From the NCBI RefSeq assembly GCF_950295315.1, contig NC_080172.1, positions 112,981,512 to 113,045,511 of the forward strand: a stretch of DNA of 64,000 bases, in the 5' to 3' direction. This DNA comes from Erinaceus europaeus. Its lineage: Eukaryota > Chordata > Mammalia > Eulipotyphla > Erinaceidae. Position numbers and translations under genes: made by a program. The notes under the pieces are model-generated. The model was given only the letters and a program-made list of their open reading frames with translations, did no database searches and had not been told where the DNA came from. Positions 33,560 through 41,772 of the stretch are shown here, in pieces (positions within the stretch are counted from its first letter, which is position 1; each line of letters starts with the position of its first letter).

Positions 33560-34020
33560 GATTGGATAGTGCTAGTTTCCCTTTTACCCATCATTGGCTA
33601 GCCAGCCCTCTACATGGTGGGCGTTCTGATGGAGGGTGGAAAATCTTCCATAGCAACTCAGTATTCTGCCATGTGCAGCGTATGATAGTGAGTTTGTATA
33701 GGTTGCATCTTTATGGCATCAATCTGTTGTCACAAAAAGGCCATGAGCTTGTTAAGAATTATAGGACCGTGGTCTGGGAGGTGTTGCAGTGGATAAGGCG
33801 TTAGACCCTCAAGCGTGAGGTCCCAAGTTCGATCCCTGGCAGCACATGTACCAGAAAGATATCTGGTTCTTTCTCTTTCCTCCTCTTTTTCTCATTAATA
33901 AATAAATTAAAATGTTGAAAAAAAAGAATTATAGGACCTATTGTGAGCAGAAGAAGTAAAACAAGCTGGGTTCCCACAACTAAGGGTAGACAGGTAAGAA
34001 AGGGGGAATGTATCCATTGG
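33560..34020 (-). pseudogene. env remnant: transmembrane-subunit C-terminus
   Basis: Reading on the minus strand from about 34010, a hydrophobic run containing 'LVLLLLLTIGPIIL' is followed, after the nested SINE's target site, by a stop and then a tail with 'IDAIKMQPIQTHYH'. A membrane anchor followed by a short basic/amphipathic tail of this type is typical of retroviral Env transmembrane subunits. At least three in-frame stops and the SINE at 33769-33923 break it. I found no surface subunit, fusion peptide or furin-type site; the sequence upstream is mosaic. It is non-functional. Confidence 0.65.
33769..33923 (+). repeat. Minor tRNA-derived SINE nested in env remnant, 15-bp target duplication
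   Basis: Head 'gttgcagtggataaggcgtt', B box 'gttcgatccctgg', tail 'ctcattaataaataaattaa'. Perfect flanks AAGAATTATAGGACC at 33754-33768 and 33924-33938. It is a family distinct from A and B; an inverted relative is at 61430-61592. Confidence 0.93.
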
Positions 34021-34086
34021 TATGAAGAGGTGGGATCATATCTTAAGTTTAAGGGAAGCAGTCAGTGGATGTGATGTCCAGGGGAA

Positions 34087-34183
34087 CAGCCATTTGTCTT
34101 TGGGGGTAGTAAAGGATGTCCGTGACATGGGTGATGTTATAAAGGGAAACATCTTTAAATTGTTGGCTGACAAAGGCCGGCCT
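34087..34183 (-). pseudogene. Second, diverged integrase-like segment
   Basis: The minus strand here is similar to the integrase core at about 35020-35112. They share a nearly identical stretch around 'caacaatttaaagat' and weaker similarity on both sides (by eye roughly 60%). A translation contains 'SQQFKDVSLYNITHVTDI', similar in order to the real integrase's 'SKQFKDFCSLWNITHTPGI'. It lies after the integrase end and before the env membrane anchor. This suggests a recombinant or nested element. It has stops nearby. Confidence 0.55.
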
Positions 34184-34700
34184 ATGGTGGCAAGACAAGA
34201 TACACCAGTTAAGTGTACAAAAATATGTGAATGTTGTTAATTCACATAGGTTGGATATGGAGGAACTTCTTACAGTTTAATACCTTACCATATGATCAGA
34301 TGATTCCTCATATGAAGGCTTGATAGCTGTAATCACTTACTTGTGAAAAAAAAAAAACTTGTAACAAGTTAGAGGTTTATTATAATTGACTTTGGACTAT
34401 AAACAGACTCAGGTTACTTAGAGAGTTAACGCATGTTAGTGACAATGGTTTTAACATTTAGAGTACTCTGAGCAGATGGGTCATACAAAAATTTTTCGTC
34501 ATTCAACACATTCACTCACAAAACATAACAGGCCAGTCATAACATAAGACATTCAGGGAAGAGGTAGGAGAGAGGGCTCTGTGCCCAACTTTTGTACGTT
34601 CTGCCATGTCATATTATGGATCCTGGGATGTATCCTGCATCTAATCCTCTTGTATTATTTCTAGTTCTTCAGGGATAACAGTGCCATCATGAGGGTATTG

Positions 34701-35490
34701 TCAGACATGGCATGCAGGAACCCAGACAGGTTTAGAGTAATTATGTGGGAAAATGCATGCAAAACCTCTTCCCATGGTCAATAGAGGTTCAGGCCCTTTC
34801 CAAATTTTATCAAGTGGGTCTTTCCATTTGACCTTAATTGATGGGGGAGTAGATGGTGTTTGCCAGTGAAGAATAATAGGAAGTAAGTCCGAGTTATTGT
34901 AAATATTAAAGAGATTTAACGTAGTTAAGGCTTTTGCTAGCTGGATATTGGCAGGGTACATTCCTCCTTTATCTTTATTTGATTGAGCCTTAAGGGTTTG
35001 ATGGGCCCTCTCGACAATGCCTTGTCCCTGTGGATTATAGGGAATGCCTGGGGTATGAGTAATGTTCCAGAGGGAACAAAAATCTTTAAATTGTTTGCTG
35101 GTAAACGCAGGTGAATTGTCAGTTTTCAGTTGAAGAGCATCACAGCAAAACAGGAGAGCATATGGCTTATAAGCTTTTTAGAGCTTTCTCCTGTCTGAAC
35201 TGTTGCCCACATAAATTTAGAAAAGGTATCAATTGAGACAAACACATATTTTTGTTTGCCAAAGTTTGCTATATGGGTGACATCAGTTTGCCAAATAGCA
35301 TTAGCTTTTAAGCCTCAGGGGTTAACACCAAGAGTCTAAATAGCAGGTGTTTTTATGAGACTTGCACAGGAAGAGCATGTAGCTAGGATATGTTTTAATT
35401 GTGGTAAAGGAACATCAGGAAATTGAGCTCGAAGGCCTTTAAGATTAACATGGGTTAGGGAATGAAAGTCAGCAGGATCAGAGACAGAGA
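34701..35490 (-). pseudogene. pol: pol: integrase domain, broken
   Basis: Integrase inserts viral DNA into the host chromosome in the nucleus. Reading along the minus strand: a zinc-binding HHCC region (His residues near 35455, then 'LATCSSC', about 35360-35380), a catalytic-core segment with 'TDVTHI' and 'SIDTFSKF' (about 35210-35290), the later core part with 'QFKDF' (about 35090), and the C-terminal DNA-binding part with 'DKIWKGPEPLL' and 'PVWVPA' (34701-34830). Only the last 86 codons are open. Several stops and frameshifts (for example after 'KTPAI' near 35340) abolish function. No separate start; it is the 3' end of pol. Confidence 0.88.
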
Positions 35491-36006
35491 CTAGGAGAGC
35501 TCCTGTGGAGGCAAGCGGTCAGCTCCAGCATTCCCTTCAGACAGGGAACCAGGAAGAGGGCTGTGGGAACGAAGGTGCTGAATATACAGTGGTTGGGTTC
35601 GAGAACAAAGCATAGAGGTGATTTGAATCAAGAGAGGGGAAAGTGGGTTGTCATCAATTTTCACATAGGAATGAGCAAGCCATGGAAGTAAGTTAACAGT
35701 ATACACACTGTCAGAAAAAAGGTTGAAGGATTCTGGTACAGCTTTTAATGCAAGGAAAACAGCATAAAGTTCTTTTTACTGAGGGGAATTCTCAGGGAGC
35801 TCAGTAAAGAGAGGTTTAGGGGGTTGTTTGTCCGGGTAATATATGAGGGCAGCAGCTCCCTTTTTCCCACCATCAGTGAAGACTGTAGGAGGAAAAGGAA
35901 TGGGATCTTGAGAGAAAAGTTTAGGTGCTAGTAGAGGCAAAAGAGGTAAAGAAGCTATCAATTTATTAAAAGTAAAATGGTTATCTATTTGTCCTGGAAA
36001 CCCCAA
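35491..36006 (-). pseudogene. pol: pol: RNase H domain, broken
   Basis: RNase H removes the RNA strand during reverse transcription. The first catalytic Asp is in 'VFTDGGKKGAAALIYY' (35776-36006 frame). A stop interrupts at about 35778, after which a second frame holds 'LFSDSVYTVNLL' (the conserved DS) and the C-terminal 'HLRSHSPLPGSLSEGNA', where His and Asp residues of the active-site helix lie. The order matches retroviral RNase H. It is one piece of pol, continuous with the RT part upstream, and disabled by the stop. Confidence 0.88.
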
Positions 36007-37228
36007 TGAAGCTTATGGAAAAGTGGGAATGATGGCGTATGAGCCACTCTTTATCTGTGAGAGAAAAGGGAAGAATAATTAAATCCGGTTCTTTCCCTAA
36101 GACCTGCACAGACCTATTTCTCCCTTGGCGAACCATGAATGCTAACACGTCTATCTCAGTGAGGAGTCTTGGAGTTCCTCCTACTGGCATGTGAAGCCAC
36201 TCGAGAACCCCATGGTTCTGCCACAAAGCCCCTACTACTGTGGGGGTGGAGTTAAAGATGAGAAGGTTTACCGGAGAGGAGGGGGAGAATCGAACAAGGT
36301 ACATGTCCTGGAGGGCCTGGTTAACCCTTTCCAGTGCTGAGGAGGCCTCAGGAGTTAACCTACATTTTGAGGAGGGCTGTTTGTTTCCTTTTAACAGGTC
36401 AAACAGTGGTTGGAGGCAGCTTGTAGGCAGATAAAGATACTGCCTAAGCCAATTTAAATTTCCAAGAAAACTTCGTAAAGAAGCAAGAGTGAGCTTAGAA
36501 GGAAAAGTAACACTAGGTTTTAAGGGACGAATTTGCGTTAGAGAAATCTCTGAACCTAAAAAAGATATTGGAAGAACTAGCTGTATCTTCTCAGGAGCCA
36601 CATTAAGGCCGCTTTTCTTTAATGCAGGAATGAGAAAATCACATAGGGCACAGAGATCTGTATCTGATTTTCCCCATATTAATACGTCATCCATGTAATG
36701 AAAAACATTAAGGCCCTTATGGATATATGGAAAAAGGGCAGATTTAACAGCCTCTTGACAAATTGTAGGAATATTGGCCATGCCCTGGGGCAGCACCACC
36801 CATTCAAATCTGTCAGCAGGGCTGGCGTTATTAATAGAAGGAACAGAGAAGGTAAAACGTTTACAATCTTGCGGATGCAAGGGAATAGAGAAAAAACAAT
36901 CTTGTATATCAATAGCTATGATTGGAATTCCTGTGGGAATTGCAGAAGCAAAAGGCAAACCCCTTTGGGGGGAGCCCCAGACCTGCATGGTTTTATTAAC
37001 TGCATGGAGATCTTGGAGGAGGCACCATTTTCCTGAGTGCTTTTTAATCACAAAGACGAGTATTCCATGGGCTTCGAGAATGACGAATGTGTCCCAAGGA
37101 CAACTGCTCTTGGACGAGCTCTTTTAAAATTTCTAGTTTATCCCTAGGTAAAGGCCACTGTTCCACCCAGACAGGCTCATTAGAAAGCCAGCTTAAGTGG
37201 GGTGTTTGGCTAAGAACAGTGACATTTA
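35981..37228 (-). pseudogene. pol: pol: reverse transcriptase, frameshifted
   Basis: RT copies the RNA genome into DNA. A 356-codon frame (37051-35981) covers the palm and thumb: 'AIDIQDCFFSIPLHP' (first catalytic Asp), 'LPQGMANIPT', and the active-site 'FHYMDDVLIWG'. YMDD is the class II/lentivirus form. The N-terminal fingers are in another frame just upstream (37228 to about 37055: 'WPLPRDKLEILKELVQE'), so a small indel near 37055 breaks the protein. The frame closes just after the connection region ('GVSRTNR'). Length and motif order fit a normal retroviral RT. It ends in overlap with the RNase H frame, again pointing to an indel. Confidence 0.95.
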
Positions 37229-37606
37229 TTATTGGGGGTGCTGATTAGATCTGGTCTCGCAGGAGCGGGTGTTACGCTCTGCAGAGGCATCTGTGGATAT
37301 CCTAACATCAAGACATTCCAGAAGATCCCTGCCCAGTAGGTTGGTGCTAATATTAGCTACCAAAGGGTGGAAGTGTCCGGTAGAACCTTCCGGGTCTTCC
37401 CACATGAGCGAATCTCGTGTGCGAAATGATGGGGTTACCCCTCCTACTCTGTGTATACTGGGACCAGGGAGGAGTTCCCAATATTGGGGAACCTCTGCTT
37501 GCCTTAAAATCGTCTTTTCTGCTCCCATGTCAATCAAACATTTAAAAGGAATATTGCCAATCCTTACTGTCATAGAAGGGTGACCTCATTCTAAAACAGG
37601 AGTGGT
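37229..37606 (-). pseudogene. pro: pro: retroviral aspartic protease
   Basis: The protease cleaves Gag and Gag-Pro-Pol as a homodimer. The open part (37573-37229, 114 codons) has the active-site region 'CLIDMGAEKTIL', where the usual Asp-Thr-Gly is Asp-Met-Gly, a probable inactivating change. It also has the C-terminal 'LLGRDLLECLDV' (Gly-Arg-Asp helix). It lies in the same frame as gag, separated only by the gag TAG and a TGA 36 bp and 15 bp upstream of its first Met. No dUTPase domain is visible between gag and protease, in contrast to MMTV-type viruses. Confidence 0.9.
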
Positions 37607-37737
37607 CTACAAAATCTCAGGCCCCGAATTTGTACCATTCAGGGGCGTGCCATCTTTGTGAAAATTTGCCCAACAATCTCTCTTCCAGTGAAACCCTTTA
37701 CAACATCTTGGACAGACCGAATGTGGCTTCTGGCTCC

Positions 37738-37863
37738 CTGACGGAAGGCGGGGTTGTCCTGATTGGAGGTGGGGTTGCTCTGACTGGAGGCAGGATTGCC
37801 CTGACTGGAGGTGGGATTTCCCTGATTGGAGGCATGGTAGCTCTAACTGGAGGCGTGGTCGCA
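37738..37863 (-). repeat. Six 21-bp tandem repeats within gag nucleocapsid
   Basis: Plus-strand units of the form 'ctgactggaggcrggnttgcc' (21 bp) repeat six times and encode a 7-residue motif ('LQSGQ' core) between the two zinc knuckles. The period is a multiple of three, so the frame is kept. Confidence 0.92.
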
Positions 37864-38877
37864 GCTTATCTGGACATTGGTTACGCCAATGCCCTTGGCA
37901 ACCGCACTGAAAGTAGGCCCTGTTTTGATTACGTGGGGTAACTGCATAAACCTGTTTTGTAGTGGGTGCCCCATAATTGCCTGATGTAAGTTCCTGTGTC
38001 GCTAAAATCCAATTATCTTGGTGTAGGTGTTTAAGACTAAGGCATGCCTGACAGAATTGTGGTATCATGCCATCCCAGACAATAGAACGCAGGAGGAAAG
38101 AGAGTATTTCAGGATTATAAACCTTTCTCTCTAAGGTTTGCCTCACCCTTGAGATGAAATTTGCTAAGGTTTCATCATTGTTTTGGCAAAGAGAGTTAAT
38201 AGGGAGTGAGGAATCTACATTGGTTGGGGTCACCCTTTCCCATGCTTGTGTTGCGCAGATGCGTACCTGTTCAAAATAACCAGTTGGAAACTTAGCTTCT
38301 GCCTGCTGAGTTCCAGATTCAAATGCTCCTGCTCCAAACAAAGCATTAAAATTCCATGCTACATGTTTAATACTATTTTCCTGTGATTGTCTAGAGCATT
38401 CATCACGGAAGCATGCCTTCCATTGTAGGTAGAGGCAGTCTGGGAGTGCAGCACAAGCCAGGTCTTTCCAGTCCTGGGGGGTGTTAAGGTGCTGGTAAAA
38501 AGTCCTTAAAATGGACTTGGTCCATGGAGCATGAATACCGTCCTCCTTCACGGCTTGTCTGAGTTCTCTGAGCACTTTGGAGGAGTATGGATGCCACACC
38601 TGAGGATTTTGTCTAGTTGGGGCCACATTTACCGGGAAGGTGTGGATTTGGTTCGATGACACTGGGGAGAGATCTACGGAAGTGGAAGGTGCTGTAGTGA
38701 CAGGGGAAACTGAACACTTATCTATGGGGATGGAGCTCTTGGGGTGGACTGCACATGGTTTAAAGTCCTTAAATGCTGAAAAAATAACCTTTAACTCTCG
38801 TATCTCAGCCACAAGGTCTCTTAATGATGTCGTATCAGCAGCGGGCAGGGTCAGAGAACGGGAAGCCTCAGAGGAAG

Positions 38878-38985
38878 CAGGGGGTGGGGCCAGAGAATCG
38901 GAAGCCTCAGGAGAAGCTGAACCTGGGGCAGCAGGGGGTGGGGCCAGAGAATCGGAAGCCTCAGGAGAAGCTGAACCCAGGGTGG
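38878..38985 (-). repeat. Two 54-bp tandem repeats within gag
   Basis: Near-identical 54-bp units encode an 18-residue Pro/Ala/Ser/Glu motif ('GSASPEASDSLAPPPAAP'). A partial third unit lies on each side. It is a frame-preserving expansion in a linker-like part of Gag. Confidence 0.9.
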
Positions 38986-39332
38986 CAGGGGGTGTGGTCA
39001 GAGGAGGAGCTTCCAAACACGTGTACGTGTCTGTGGGAACGGAATTTTTGGGTCTAGCTGCTGATCACTTAGGGCATCTAAGTCTTAAGCACATGTGCTT
39101 TAACTCTTGTATCTCAGCCTCAGGGTTGCTTATCCTCATGGCAGACCATGTTGTACATATTTTGTAAGTGGCAATTATAGCTATGAGAACCCACGGTGCA
39201 GTGAAAATTAAAGTGCCTCTGAGAGCGAGAACCTGTCCTGGGAGAGAAGGAAATAATGTCTGGGACACCTCATAAAACGAAAAAAATCCCACGGTGAGGG
39301 GAAACGCAGGGCCACAGAGTCAGGCGGCTGCC

Positions 39333-39341
39333 ACTTACCTG
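39333..39341 (-). promoter_or_regulatory. Probable major splice donor
   Basis: Minus strand CAG|GTAAGT, a consensus 5' splice site, between the PBS and gag. This is where retroviruses carry the donor for env mRNA. Confidence 0.75.
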
Positions 39342-39383
39342 TGTCTGGGCCACTTTTCTGGACCTCAGGCCGGGCGTGAGTGC

Positions 39384-39401
39384 AGGACACGTCGGGTGCC
39401 A
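39384..39401 (-). promoter_or_regulatory. Primer-binding site, tRNA-Lys-like
   Basis: Two bases after the 5' LTR the minus strand reads TGGCACCCGACGTGTCCT. The first 13-14 bases resemble the complement of the tRNA-Lys(1,2) 3' end used by many class II viruses; the last bases do not. The primer assignment is therefore tentative. Confidence 0.7.
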
Positions 39402-39403
39402 GA

Positions 39404-39879
39404 TGTTGTGCGCGGGGCGCGGAGAAGAGAGAGAGGGGGTCTGGAGCGAAGAGGAAACACAAATCTTTATTTGTGCTGGCACCTCAGAGTTGGGTGCTAG
39501 AGAAGCAGGTTGGGCCACGTGGAGGTAGCGAAAATGGCCGCCTCACACAGTAACCTTTCCTGCATCTGAACACCGGAGTGAAGTGCTGGCAAGAGAACGA
39601 GGTGCAGAAGAAGAAGGGCTTTTATAGGAGTAGCTTTCACGAGAATGGGAAGGGGGAGGAGTAACCATAGCACTCTAGGATAGGATAATAACTCTCGTGA
39701 GAATGGGAGGGGGGAGGAGTAACCAAAGCACTCCAAATATCGCAGGGATATAGACAATGCCCTGAGGGCACAACATGGCTGAACAGGCACTCCGAGAATG
39801 TCCCAACTCTCGCGGGAACTAGCAGTAGCCTGAGGGGACAACATGGCAGATGTGACTGCATCAGCACAATTTCCCAGCA
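39404..39879 (-). repeat. 5' LTR of the endogenous retrovirus
   Basis: TG...CA ends on the minus strand. TATAAAA at plus 39620-39626 and AATAAA at plus 39466-39471 place U3, R and U5 in normal order. U3 holds a roughly 43-bp direct repeat ('gttactcctccccc' and 'ccattctc' blocks) that looks like a duplicated enhancer. A 127-codon frame across the LTR starts with GTG and is probably chance. Confidence 0.95.
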
Positions 39880-39954
39880 CAAAAGAAACTCCCAGTGCAC
39901 ACAGTTGGTTTATATTGACAATTCTGATCCTTCCTTTCTCTTGTTGTCATCAGG

Positions 39955-40143
39955 ATATCACTGTTTATAGATTACTTTTTCAGGTAGCAAGGGAGAGAAG
40001 GAGATAGAAAGGGGAGATATCACATCATGGAATTTCCCTCCTGTACCATGGTACTCCCCTGTGGTATACCTGGGGCTTGAACTTGGGTTGTGTTCATACC
40101 AAAGCAAAGGTTCTAACAGGTGAGCTATCCCACCAACCCATTT
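39955..40143 (-). repeat. Old minor SINE
   Basis: Inverted copy: GA-rich body, 'ggggcttgaacttgggttgt' (B-box region inverted), head 'ttctaacaggtgagctatcc'. Confidence 0.6.
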
Positions 40144-40174
40144 TTGCCCTCTTTTATCTTAACCCATGTTTTGA

Positions 40175-40385
40175 AAATTATTATCTTTATTTATTTATTG
40201 GATAGAGATAGCTAGAAATAAAGAGGGAGAGGGGTGATAGAAAGGGAGAGAGACAGAAAGATACTTGCAACACTGCTTCACTACTTGTAAAGCTTTCCCT
40301 TTTTAGACGGGGACCAGGGGCTTGAACCCGAGTCCTTGGTCACTGTAACATGTTCTCTCAACCAGGTGCACCACCACCTGGCTCC
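40175..40385 (-). repeat. B-type SINE
   Basis: Inverted: 'tttattggatagagatagct', 'ttgcaacactgcttcactac', head 'aaccaggtgcaccaccacct'. Confidence 0.88.
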
Positions 40386-40655
40386 TCTTTTTTATATATT
40401 TATTTATTTCCTTTTGTTGCCTTTGTTGTTTTCTTGTTGTAGTTATTGATGTCTTCGTAGCTGGATAGGACAGAGAGAAACGGAGAGAGGAGGGGAAGAC
40501 AGAGAGGGCTAGAGAAAGATAGATATCTGCGGACTTGCTTCACTGCGAAGCAAGTCCCCTGCAGGTGGGGAGCCTGGGGCTTGAACTGGGATCCTTATGG
40601 AAGTCCTTCTACTTTGTGCCATATGTGCTTAACCCACTGTGTTACCGCCCAACTC
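40386..40655 (-). repeat. A-type SINE inserted at the end of a B-type SINE
   Basis: Inverted, with GTT tail, 'atctgcggacttgcttcact' and head 'cccactgtgttaccgcccaa'. The words 'ccacctggc' on both sides are likely its target duplication, taken from the B-type head. Confidence 0.88.
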
Positions 40656-40784
40656 CCCACCTGGCCCTTCTTAACCCATTGTTTATGTGAGAGTCTGACT
40701 AATTGGCTAAGAGGTAAAAATGTAGCAATACTACCATACTTGCTGGTTTAGCAGTGCAAGTTATTGCGTAGCTCTCAAATTAGA

Positions 40785-41612
40785 AAATCACCGTATACTG
40801 TAAACCACATCAGTTTTATCTGGGGCCCATATTCAGCTTAGAAGCCTATGTAACTTCTGCATCCCCATAGGTTTGAGCTCGCATGCTGTGGTCATAAGTA
40901 GGAATGTTCTGATGTGGATTACAGTCAACAATATTTATATACCTTTCCCATATTTGGGAGCTACTCTCTTCCCTGATCCAGCTTTCTAGCCCTTTTTCTA
41001 GCCATGACATCATCTCCCCAGACAACAACTTGGGTCCACCTGCATATCAGATGTCAGGCTCAGGAAAAAAAAAAACTAGTATAGTTATGGGCCCTTTGGA
41101 ATATAACTAAAATAGGTCTACTAGCTATCTTCAAAATGGAGACCCCAAATCTTCATCTGCAATATTATTGCCTTTAGGTTCATGATTAGTCAACAATTTG
41201 TTTGGTGTTATATGTTAACTCTCTTTTCAGCCACCAGGTTCCAGATACTAACATAATGCCAATGAGACTTCTCTGGGCAGATGACTCCACCAATGTCCTT
41301 GAGCCCTTCTTCCCCAGAGCTCTGCCCCACTAGGGAAACAGAGAAACAGGCTGGGAGTATGGATTGACCTGTCAATGCCCATGTTCAGCGGGGAAGCAAT
41401 TATAGAAGCCAGACCTTCCACCTTCTGCATCCCATAATGACCCGCGGTCCATACTCCCAAAGGATTAAAGAATAGGAAAGCTGTCAGGGGATGGGATGGG
41501 ATATGGAGTTCTGGTGGTGGGAACTGTGTGGAGCTGTACCCCTCTTATTCTATGGTTTTTGTCAGTGTTTCCTTTTTATAAATAAAAATTAAAAAATAAA
41601 ATAAATAAAATT
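40785..41612 (+). mobile_element. L1-UTR1 copy
   Basis: Plus-strand 5'-truncated L1 3' UTR. It starts near 'ccgtatactgtaaaccacat' and ends with 'ctggtggtgggaactgtgtg' and an A-rich tail with AATAAA-like repeats (41575-41612). Confidence 0.85.
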
Positions 41613-41654
41613 ACATAAAAAAAGAAAAGGTCAGTATAGGGACTAGAAGGAGGG

Positions 41655-41708
41655 AACTATGGGTCAGCAACAAAGGCATCACCTGGGAAGTGGTTAGAAA
41701 TGCAGAGC
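41655..41708 (+). repeat. MER5-like (hAT DNA transposon) fragment
   Basis: 'ggcatcacctgggaagtggt' plus 'tagaaatgcagag' is the familiar core word of mammalian MER5/Charlie elements. The copy is short and cut by an L1 tail. Confidence 0.6.
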
Positions 41709-41762
41709 TATAAACCATTATACAGAACTGTAAACCATTATTCCCCCAGTAAAGGAATTAAA
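41706..41762 (+). mobile_element. Very short (57-bp) L1 3'-end insertion
   Basis: 'actgtaaaccattattcccc' and 'cagtaaaggaatta' are the last bases of L1-UTR2. Flanked by AGAAATGCAG at 41696-41705 and 41763-41772. Confidence 0.75.
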
Positions 41763-41772
41763 AGAAATGCAG

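Larger units (their letters stand above)
37607..39292 (-). pseudogene. gag: gag: structural polyprotein, one internal stop
   Basis: Gag builds the particle and binds RNA. One frame runs from 39292 to 37607 (about 560 codons) and is broken by a single TGA at 39065-39067; the part after it is open for 469 codons. Order: N-terminal segment with a hydrophobic stretch ('LIFTAPWVLIAIIAT'); a Pro/Ala/Ser-rich part with an 18-residue tandem repeat (38878-38985); capsid-like region with 'LRQAVKEDGIHAPW' and 'ETLANFISRVRQTLERKV' (major-homology-like region); then two zinc knuckles. The first lacks its leading Cys (Tyr instead); the second, 'CPRCCKGFHWKRDC', is intact. Between them lies a 7-residue repeat. 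The likely start at 39292 is now GTG in a good context ('accgtggg'), suggesting a lost ATG. Confidence 0.93.
31903..39885 (-). mobile_element. Class II (betaretrovirus/IAP-like) endogenous retrovirus, full structure
   Basis: Complete provirus layout on the minus strand: target duplication CAAAAG (39880-39885), 5' LTR, PBS, splice donor, gag, pro, pol (RT, RNase H, integrase), decayed env region, polypurine tract, 3' LTR, target duplication CAAAAG (31903-31908). A 6-bp duplication, the YMDD reverse transcriptase box and the Lys-type PBS all fit class II elements. By eye the two LTRs differ at about 21 of roughly 474 aligned positions (near 4.4%), mostly CpG transitions, plus small indels. That suggests an insertion some millions of years old. 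Every gene carries stops or frameshifts, and two SINEs are nested in the 3' half, so it cannot encode a working virus. Confidence 0.96.

Noticed and set aside
36698..37127. Plus-strand frames of 112 and 117 codons opposite pol
   Set aside because: Antisense to the reverse transcriptase fingers and palm; no domain or start context.
38640..39167. 175-codon plus-strand frame with repeats of 'SEASGEAEP'
   Set aside because: It is the antisense shadow of the 54-bp repeat in gag. The minus-strand frame has capsid and zinc-knuckle motifs; this one has none.
39497..39880. 127-codon minus-strand frame covering most of the 5' LTR, reminiscent of an LTR-encoded accessory protein
   Set aside because: It begins with GTG at the very edge of the LTR, the 3' LTR version is interrupted after about 60 codons, and U3 repeats account for the openness. 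No recognisable domain.
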